Below, piece by piece: positions 58,145 to 64,000 of a stretch of DNA of 64,000 nt (its first letter is position 1; every line of letters starts with the position of its first letter). The stretch comes from Spirochaetaceae bacterium. GTDB lineage: Bacteria > Spirochaetota > Spirochaetia > Treponematales > Treponemataceae. The stretch spans positions 1 to 64,000 of the forward strand of contig JAGAAX010000045.1 in assembly GCA_017614995.1 (NCBI GenBank), read 5' to 3'. The notes under the pieces were generated by a model. That model searched no databases, was not told where the DNA came from, and was given only the letters and a program-made list of their open reading frames with translations. A program made the position numbers and the translations under genes.

Positions 58145-58681
58145 ATGAAAACACCAAAAGTACGCAGTACAACAGTTATTGCAGTTAAAAAAGACGGAAA
58201 GGTTGCCATGGCCGGAGACGGACAGGTAACTATGGGAAATACTGTTATGAAAGGCAATGCACGCAAAGTGCGCCGCATGTACGACGGCAAAGTTTTGACA
58301 GGTTTTGCCGGTGCAACAGCAGATGCCTTCAACCTTTTTGATAAATTCGAGGCTAAGCTTCAGGAATATAACGGCGACATTACACGCGCTGCTGTAGAGC
58401 TTGCAAAACTCTGGCGCACAGACAAGGCTTTGCGTAACCTTGAAGCACTGCTGCTTATCGCAAGCAAGGAGAAAATCCTTTTGATTTCCGGCAACGGCGA
58501 TGTAATAGAGCCGGAGCACGATATTCTTGCAATCGGTTCAGGCGGAAACTACGCTTACGCCGCTGCCCTTGCTTATATGGAATCAAATCTTTCTGCTAGA
58601 GAAATTGCTGAAAAAAGTCTGGCTATTGCCGGCTCAATCTGTATTTATACAAACGACCACATCACTGTAGAGGAGCTTTAA
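58145..58681 (+). CDS. hslV: HslV protease subunit of HslUV (ClpQ)
   Basis: Proteasome-like threonine protease chamber. The 178-residue protein begins with a short leader and then [24 protein letters not shown]. The catalytic N-terminal Thr follows removal of the leader residues. The [12 protein letters not shown] stretch matches family members. It is translated from a hairpin-bridged ribosome-binding site and is followed without a gap by hslU. Confidence 0.95.
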   Translation: MKTPKVRSTTVIAVKKDGKVAMAGDGQVTMGNTVMKGNARKVRRMYDGKVLTGFAGATADAFNLFDKFEAKLQEYNGDITRAAVELAKLWRTDKALRNLEALLLIASKEKILLISGNGDVIEPEHDILAIGSGGNYAYAAALAYMESNLSAREIAEKSLAIAGSICIYTNDHITVEEL

Positions 58682-60121
58682 ATGAGCGAACCAGACGTAT
58701 CAACTAAAAACCTTGAGGAATTGACCCCGCGCGAGATAGTAAGCCGCCTCGATAATTACATCATAGGGCAGCATAAAGCCAAGAAAGCTGTTGCAATTGC
58801 TTTAAGAAACAGAACGCGCCGCCTCAAGTTGCCGAAAGAAATCCGCGAAGAAATAGCGCCTAAAAACATTCTGATGATTGGCCCTACAGGCGTAGGTAAA
58901 ACTGAAATTGCACGCCGCCTTGCAAAGCTGTGTGGTGCTCCGTTTTTAAAAGTTGAGGCTACAAAATATACAGAAGTCGGCTATGTCGGCCGCGACGTTG
59001 AATCAATGATTAGAGATCTCATGGCTGTAGGCTACAATGTGGTAAAAGCCGAAATGCAGGAGCAGATGAAGTCTTCCGCAGAAGAAAAAGTTGAGGAAGC
59101 CCTGCTTGACCTGCTGCTGCCTGGAAGCAACCCGAAGCAGAAGAACGATATGCCGCCGCCTGATAATCTGCCTGCATTTACGGACGTTACTAACACACAT
59201 TTTGCAGAACAGCCTGCCGCACCTGCCGGCGACATGTCTGCAACACGCGAGAAATTCAGACAGATGCTCCGCGAGGGCAAGCTTGAAGAGCGCGAAGTTG
59301 AAGTAAGTGTAAACAGACGTCCGCAAGGCCCGACAATGGAAATCTTTGCAGGCGGCAACATCGAAGATCTTGAATCAACGATGATGAACCTTACAAACAT
59401 GATTTCCGGTTCACGCTCAAAGAAAAAGCTTGTAACTGTAAAAGAAGCCCGCGAAATTATTATAGCCGAGCAGCTCGACAAGATGATTGACCCGGACAAA
59501 GTCTGTGACGAAGCCAAGCGCCGCGTTGAGCAGATGGGCATCATCTTTATAGATGAAATTGACAAAATTGCTGTAAGAGGCGAGCGCGGCGGCGGACAGG
59601 ACGTTTCACGCGAAGGTGTTCAGCGTGATATTCTGCCGATTGTAGAAGGCTCAAACGTAAATACAAAATACGGTGTTGTTGACACTACGCATATTCTGTT
59701 TATTGCAGCCGGTGCTTTTTCAGTTTCTAAGCCTAGCGACTTGATTCCTGAACTTCAGGGACGCTTTCCGCTCCGCGTAGAGCTTGAGTCTCTGAATGCA
59801 GAAGATTTCAGACGCATTCTGCTTGAACCAAAAAACGCATTGATTAAGCAGTATACTGAACTTCTTGCGACAGAAGGCGTTACCATTAAGTTTAACGATG
59901 ATGCGATTAACAGAATGAGCTCGCTTGCTGAAGAAGTTAATACACGCATGGAAAACATCGGTGCGCGCCGCCTTCATACGATTATGGAAAATCTGCTTGA
60001 GGACTTGTCTTTTGAGGCAGATGCCCATGCCGGCGAGACTATCGAAATAACGGCAGATTATGTAGACGAGCACTTGAAAGACGTTGTACAAGATCAGGAT
60101 CTGTCAAAATATATTCTGTAA
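58682..60121 (+). CDS. hslU: HslU unfoldase subunit (ClpY)
   Basis: AAA+ ATPase that unfolds substrates for HslV. The 479-residue protein has LTPREIVSRLDNYIIGQHKAKKAVAIALRN, Walker A GPTGVGKTE, the GYVGRDVESMIRDL segment, an intermediate domain (about 115-270), Walker B IIFIDEIDKIA and the C-terminal YIL tail that docks HslV. The ribosome-binding site AGAGGAG lies within the end of hslV. A strong terminator follows. Confidence 0.96.
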   Translation: MSEPDVSTKNLEELTPREIVSRLDNYIIGQHKAKKAVAIALRNRTRRLKLPKEIREEIAPKNILMIGPTGVGKTEIARRLAKLCGAPFLKVEATKYTEVGYVGRDVESMIRDLMAVGYNVVKAEMQEQMKSSAEEKVEEALLDLLLPGSNPKQKNDMPPPDNLPAFTDVTNTHFAEQPAAPAGDMSATREKFRQMLREGKLEEREVEVSVNRRPQGPTMEIFAGGNIEDLESTMMNLTNMISGSRSKKKLVTVKEAREIIIAEQLDKMIDPDKVCDEAKRRVEQMGIIFIDEIDKIAVRGERGGGQDVSREGVQRDILPIVEGSNVNTKYGVVDTTHILFIAAGAFSVSKPSDLIPELQGRFPLRVELESLNAEDFRRILLEPKNALIKQYTELLATEGVTIKFNDDAINRMSSLAEEVNTRMENIGARRLHTIMENLLEDLSFEADAHAGETIEITADYVDEHLKDVVQDQDLSKYIL

Positions 60122-60139
60122 AGACTGAAAAATGTTGTC

Positions 60140-60166
60140 AAAAGCCGGTTCTGACCGGCTTTTTCA
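60140..60166 (+). terminator. Terminator after hslU
   Basis: AAAAGCCGGT (60140-60149) and ACCGGCTTTT (60154-60163) with a TCTG loop, followed by T-rich sequence. Confidence 0.88.
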
Positions 60167-60276
60167 TTTTTAAAAAAGTAAATGTTGTGATACAATTAAA
60201 CAATAAAAAGAATATTTTGTATAAAAAAGGGGATAAATAATTTTTACAGTATTGCTTCTAAAAAAAATCAAAACAC

Positions 60277-60303
60277 TTAAGTCTTTATTTTGTTTGCCGA
60301 CAA
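60277..60303 (+). promoter_or_regulatory. Candidate sigma28 promoter of the flgB operon
   Basis: TTAA (60277-60280), 15 nt, GCCGACAA (60296-60303). The sigma28 consensus is TAAA-N15-GCCGATAA, so there is one mismatch in each box. Confidence 0.6.
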
Positions 60304-60309
60304 TGAAAT

Positions 60310-60347
60310 TGTATGGAACTTTCTGCAATTTGCGTTAATTCCATACA
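60310..60347 (+). promoter_or_regulatory. Inverted repeat in the flgB leader
   Basis: TGTATGGAA (60310-60318) and TTCCATACA (60339-60347) form a perfect 9-bp stem just before GGGTAGG, the flgB ribosome-binding site. It lies at the expected start of the mRNA. Confidence 0.55.
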
Positions 60348-60359
60348 GGGTAGGTCAAT

Positions 60360-60773
60360 ATGAATAGTTTTACAAGAACAACTGACATGCTTCACCGTGC
60401 AATGGATGTAAGCACCTTGCGTTATCAGGTTACAGCCAATAACCTTGCAAATTCAGAAGTTCCAAATTACAAGCGTGTTGAAGTAAATTTTGAAAGTGAG
60501 CTCAAACGCGCTCTTGAAACAGAGAAAAACCAGGGCGAAGCTTTCAAAATGCGGACAACAAATGAGAAACACATTCAGTCTGAAGGTTTCCGTGATTACC
60601 GCACAGTAGAACCGCGCCGTGTACGCGACTATTTAACTACCACAAAAGCAAATGGAAATAACGTTGATGCAGAAACAGAGGCAATGAATGTACTCAAGAT
60701 TCAGCTCAACTATCAATTATTGACTCAGTTGCAAACTTTTGAGTTCTCTCAAGTCAAATCTGTGTTAAAATAG
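60360..60773 (+). CDS. flgB: Flagellar basal-body rod protein FlgB
   Basis: Proximal rod subunit of the periplasmic flagellum. The 137-residue protein has the rod family N-terminus (MLHRAMDVSTLRYQVTANNLANSEVPNYKR, broken here only by the start) and the C-terminal heptad helix (AMNVLKIQLNYQLLTQLQ). It is the first gene of a flagellar operon with a sigma28-like promoter and hairpin leader. Confidence 0.94.
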   Translation: MNSFTRTTDMLHRAMDVSTLRYQVTANNLANSEVPNYKRVEVNFESELKRALETEKNQGEAFKMRTTNEKHIQSEGFRDYRTVEPRRVRDYLTTTKANGNNVDAETEAMNVLKIQLNYQLLTQLQTFEFSQVKSVLK

Positions 60774-60780
60774 GAGTTAG

Positions 60781-61239
60781 ATGATGGGTCTTTTTTCAAG
60801 TATTAATATTGCTGCAACAGGAATGAGCGTTGAACGCTTGCGAACCGACGTTATATCGGATAATATAGCTAATGCGTCTACTACAAGAACACAGGACGGC
60901 GGACGTTTTAAACGCTCGCGTGTTGTTCTTCAGCCAATAAATGAAGAGATGACTTGGCGCGGTCCTTTTGTTTCAGACGAAATGGACAAAGGTCTTGGTC
61001 AGGGTGTACGTGTTTCTAAAATCGTAAAAGACGATTCTCCGGGACGCCTTGTTTATGATCCGCAGCATCCGGATGCTATTCTTAGCGGACCAAACGCAGG
61101 ATATGTTGAATATCCTAATGTTAATATAGTTAATGAAATGGTAGACTTAATTGCTGCCAATCGTGCATACGAAGCAAATTCATCTGTTGTTCAGGGCTCA
61201 AAGGAAATGTTCATGAAAGCCCTTGAAATCGGGAGGTAA
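60781..61239 (+). CDS. flgC: Flagellar basal-body rod protein FlgC
   Basis: Proximal rod subunit. The 152-residue protein has the characteristic FSSINIAATGMSVERLRTDVISDNIANASTTRT start and the C-terminal NIVNEMVDLIAANRAYEANSS. Two adjacent ATGs lie behind AGGAG; 60781 is used here and 60784 is equally possible. It starts seven bases after flgB. Confidence 0.95.
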   Translation: MMGLFSSINIAATGMSVERLRTDVISDNIANASTTRTQDGGRFKRSRVVLQPINEEMTWRGPFVSDEMDKGLGQGVRVSKIVKDDSPGRLVYDPQHPDAILSGPNAGYVEYPNVNIVNEMVDLIAANRAYEANSSVVQGSKEMFMKALEIGR

Positions 61240-61242
61240 TAG

Positions 61243-61590
61243 ATGATAACCAGCTTGGGCACATTGTCAATGATCCGCACTGATCCGGCACATATCGGAG
61301 CAGAGCCGCTGACATCGATGATGACGCAAGATATTAGAAGAAAGCAGGAAACTGAAACCGGAAAAACAAAAGGTGCTTTTGAACAGTACCTTTTGAATGC
61401 TGTTAGTTCGGTAAATGACAAGCAGATGGCAAGCGATACAATCGCCCAGCAGCTTATTACAGACCCGGATTCAGTTGATGTACATGATGTTACAATTGCA
61501 ATGGCAGAAGCAAGTCTTTCGCTTAATTTAGCGCAGACAGTCATTGACAGAGTTATTAAAGATTGGAATGAAATTACTACCACACGGTAA
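61243..61590 (+). CDS. fliE: Flagellar hook-basal body protein FliE
   Basis: Links the MS ring to the rod. The 115-residue protein has an extended N-terminus and the conserved C-terminal part: FEQYLLNAVSSVNDKQMASD, then VDVHDVTIAMAEASLSLNLAQTVIDRVIKDWNEI. GGAGG precedes the ATG. It is three bases after flgC. Confidence 0.93.
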   Translation: MITSLGTLSMIRTDPAHIGAEPLTSMMTQDIRRKQETETGKTKGAFEQYLLNAVSSVNDKQMASDTIAQQLITDPDSVDVHDVTIAMAEASLSLNLAQTVIDRVIKDWNEITTTR

Positions 61591-61671
61591 GGAATAAAAT
61601 TTTGAAAGAAGGCAGAAACAAACTGAACAGTAAGTTTCTCATTCGATATGTTCGTTCACGGGAGGGGTGTC

Positions 61672-63378
61672 ATGAACGAATGGCTTAAAAAGCTGTTGGC
61701 ACAAATTAAAGAGTTATGGTCTAAGTGGACCGTTGTACAGCGCGCAATATTAATTGCTATTGTTGCTGTTGTAATTATTGCGCTTGTTTTAGTCACACGC
61801 ATTTCAGCAAAACCGTCTTCAGTACCGCTGTTTAATACAGCAATTACAGATGAAGCTGCAAGAGACAGAATCACGCTTCGTCTTGCTGAAGAAAACGTTG
61901 AATCACAGGTTAATGCTGCCGGAATCATTTCAGTAAAAGATGAAGCTACAGCCCGCCGTATGCGTGCGGTTTTGGTCAGAGAAGATTTAGTTCCTTCTTC
62001 TGTAGATCCTTGGGCTTTGTTTGATATTGAACGCTGGACAACTACAGACTTTGAACGCAACGTTAACTTGCGCCGTTCAATCACAGAAGTTGTAAAACAG
62101 CACATTGAATCTCTCGATGATGTTGATCGCGCTAATGTTGTTATTCAAATACCTGAGAATGCACTTTTTGTTGAAGATCAGAATCCTACAACGGCAAGTA
62201 TCGTTCTTTATACAAAGCCGGGCAGCGATCTGCCTACAAATAGAAAGAAGATTGAAGGTGTTCAGAAGATAGTTCTTAAAGCTATTACAGGCCTTACTGC
62301 TGACAATGTTGTTATTTCAGATTCACAGGGAAATATCTTAAACGACTTTGAAGGCATGGCTGAAATGGATAACGTTTCTGTTACTGAGAAAGAGCAGAAG
62401 CTTATTCAGAAGCAGGAAGCTATTTACCGTGCTAAGGTTTTGAATGCTTTGCAGCAGACATTCGGCAATGACCGTGTCCGCGACTTGAACATTAAAATCG
62501 ACATGGATATGTCTAAGCAGAAAATTGAAGCTAAAGAGTATTCACCGATTATAATTAAAGCTGATAACCCTGATACACCTTACGATGACTCTGAGATTGT
62601 TCCTTCTGTTACAATTTCTTCAGAAGAAGTTCATAAGGAATGGAAAGGCACTGGTTACAACCCTGAAGGACCTGCCGGCGTAGAAGGACAGAATCCGCCA
62701 GTTTATTCAGATATGTCTAACTTGTACGGCGTATCAACAGAAAGCGGTGTTAAGAAGAACGAAGTTATCAACGAACGCCAGGTTTCTTCAGAAAAGAGAC
62801 CGACAATTGACCGTGTTACAGTTTCTGTGAATATTGACGGTACATGGCAGAAGAAATATGATGAGAACGGCAAATTAGTAGTTCTTAACAACGGCAGACT
62901 TGACAGAGAATATCTTCCTGTTTCAGATGAAGATATTTCAAAGGCAACACTGCTTGTTCAGAATGCTATCGGTTATGACCGTTCACGCGGTGATGCTGTT
63001 TCAGTTGTATGTATTCAGTTTGACCGCACAAGACAGTTTGAAGAAGAAGACGCATTGTACTTCAGACAGCTTCAGACACGCCAGACTTTGATTATTACCG
63101 GTATCGGTATTGCAGTATTGCTCGTGGCTTTTATTCTCTTCCGTATTATCAGCCGCGAAATGGAACGCCGCCGCCGTCTCAAGGAAGAAGAGATTCTGCG
63201 TCGTCACCAGGCAGAGCGCGAGCGTGCTTTGTGGGAAGCAGAGCAACAGGGCATGGAAGTATCTATGTCTGTTGAAGAGCGCAAGCGTCTTGAATTGCAG
63301 GAAAATGCAATTGCTATGGCAAAAGAACACCCTGAAGATGTGGCGTTGCTTATCCGCACATGGTTGATGGAGGAATAG
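61672..63378 (+). CDS. fliF: Flagellar MS-ring protein FliF
   Basis: Forms the membrane MS ring on which the rotor builds. The 568-residue protein has a transmembrane helix near residues 25-45 and ring-building motifs (VPLFNTAITDEAARDRITLRL; RSITEVVKQHIESLDDV; NVVIQIPENALFVEDQNPTTASIVL). A second transmembrane helix is near 475-495 and a C-terminal cytoplasmic tail binds FliG (EHPEDVALLIRTWL). The start at 61672 is set by GGGAGGGG; eight upstream codons lack one. Confidence 0.95.
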   Translation: MNEWLKKLLAQIKELWSKWTVVQRAILIAIVAVVIIALVLVTRISAKPSSVPLFNTAITDEAARDRITLRLAEENVESQVNAAGIISVKDEATARRMRAVLVREDLVPSSVDPWALFDIERWTTTDFERNVNLRRSITEVVKQHIESLDDVDRANVVIQIPENALFVEDQNPTTASIVLYTKPGSDLPTNRKKIEGVQKIVLKAITGLTADNVVISDSQGNILNDFEGMAEMDNVSVTEKEQKLIQKQEAIYRAKVLNALQQTFGNDRVRDLNIKIDMDMSKQKIEAKEYSPIIIKADNPDTPYDDSEIVPSVTISSEEVHKEWKGTGYNPEGPAGVEGQNPPVYSDMSNLYGVSTESGVKKNEVINERQVSSEKRPTIDRVTVSVNIDGTWQKKYDENGKLVVLNNGRLDREYLPVSDEDISKATLLVQNAIGYDRSRGDAVSVVCIQFDRTRQFEEEDALYFRQLQTRQTLIITGIGIAVLLVAFILFRIISREMERRRRLKEEEILRRHQAERERALWEAEQQGMEVSMSVEERKRLELQENAIAMAKEHPEDVALLIRTWLMEE

Positions 63379-63379
63379 A

Positions 63380-64000
63380 ATGGCTACCACAACGACAACA
63401 ACTTCTAAAGAGAAATCGAATTCGAAGAAGGTTAAAGATTACAAGAGCCTTACCGGAAAGCAGAAGGCTGCAATCTTCCTTGTTTCTCTTGGATCTGAAA
63501 TATCTGCTGAAATCTTCAAGCATCTGCGCGAAGATGAAATTGAAACACTTACTTTTGAAATTGCACGCCTTGAAAGCGTTGAAGCTGATTTCAAAGATGC
63601 TGTTCTTGAAGAATTTCAGGAACTTATGCAGGCACAGAACTTTATCACTTCTGGTGGTATCGACTATGCGCGTGAGTTGTTGGAAAAATCTTTGGGCAGC
63701 CAGAAAGCGATTGATATTATTAACCGCTTGACGAGCAGCCTTCAGGTTCGTCCGTTCGACTTTATCCGCCGTACAGACCCTGCACATTTGCTGAACTTTA
63801 TTCAGCAGGAACACCCGCAGACTGTTGCGCTTATTCTTGCTTATCTTGAGCCGAACAAGGCTTCATATATTTTGCAGAACATCCCTGAAGAGCTTCAGAG
63901 CGATGTTGCGCGCCGTATTGCTACGATGGACCGTACATCTCCTGATGTTCTCCGCGAAGTTGAGCGCGTTCTTGAGAAGAAGCTTTCAAGCTTGTCAAGC
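63380..64000 (+). CDS. fliG: Flagellar motor switch protein FliG (partial, runs off the window)
   Basis: Rotor protein that couples torque and binds FliF. The visible 207 residues include a Thr/Ser/Lys-rich start, then LTGKQKAAIFLVSLG, LREDEIETLTFEIARLESVE, GGIDYARELLEKSLGSQKAIDII, and the middle domain (FIRRTDPAHLLNFIQQEHPQTVALILAYLEP). The torque domain lies beyond the window. ATG 63380 follows the fliF stop by one base with AGGA just upstream. Confidence 0.95.
   Translation, partial: MATTTTTTSKEKSNSKKVKDYKSLTGKQKAAIFLVSLGSEISAEIFKHLREDEIETLTFEIARLESVEADFKDAVLEEFQELMQAQNFITSGGIDYARELLEKSLGSQKAIDIINRLTSSLQVRPFDFIRRTDPAHLLNFIQQEHPQTVALILAYLEPNKASYILQNIPEELQSDVARRIATMDRTSPDVLREVERVLEKKLSSLSS

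Noticed and set aside
1-64000. tRNA, rRNA, tmRNA or 6S RNA genes
   Set aside because: I looked in every gap longer than about 70 bases and saw no cloverleaf or conserved RNA core; a covariance search would be decisive.

Overview
The window looks like a chromosomal segment of a host-associated Treponema (phylum Spirochaetes). The evidence is two tandem FlaA-type flagellar sheath genes, a single-chain glycyl-tRNA synthetase, a reduced division cluster (mraZ-rsmH-ftsL-murF-ftsW-ftsQ-ftsA-ftsZ) that runs through dprA-topA-xer-hslVU straight into flgB-flgC-fliE-fliF-fliG, multiple MCPs, and lipoproteins with loose spirochaete lipoboxes. The species cannot be named from sequence alone. No rRNA, tRNA or complete insertion sequence was seen.

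Layout. 1-10.3 kb: mostly minus-strand genes (exported unknown, Fe-S aldo/keto reductase, glycyl-tRNA synthetase, a zinc-type ABC importer with its promoter and operator, an S4 pseudouridine synthase, citrate synthase). 10.7-19.1 kb: a mosaic of small envelope genes (YhbY, BrkB fused to a cNMP-like domain, MazG, PAP2, lipoproteins) in repeat-rich intergenic DNA. 19.4-31.7 kb: an FtsH-like AAA ATPase without a protease domain, a CopA copper ATPase with a terminal chaperone-like domain, an MCP, lysC-dapB, a GH3 hydrolase, an RNA methyltransferase and a GAF/HD-GYP protein. 31.7-43.5 kb: infC-rpmI-rplT, zapA, an unusual polytopic MCP, a split pentapeptide-repeat gene, murI, fba and flaA-flaA. 43.5-64 kb: division, recombination, HslVU and flagellar basal-body genes, ending inside fliG.

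The least ordinary material is between and in front of genes. (1) Two arrays, each of seven palindromes at an exact 41-bp pitch, lie upstream of 17976 and 26131. Palindrome arms co-vary, and the first array's core matches the 7-1-7 Zur box known from Bacillus. (2) A family of nested hairpin elements (B and A stems, full form B-A-A-B of about 190 bp) recurs through the intergenic DNA with compensated stem changes. (3) At least six genes have a sigma70-like promoter whose -10 hexamer ends 6-7 nt before the start codon, with no Shine-Dalgarno sequence, implying leaderless mRNAs. (4) The gene at 17976 has a strong promoter and a ~150-nt leader with two hairpins whose loops are complementary. (5) hslV has an ideal ribosome-binding site separated from its ATG by a perfect 9-bp hairpin.

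All calls were made by eye. Family names rest on motifs and context, not on database searches.
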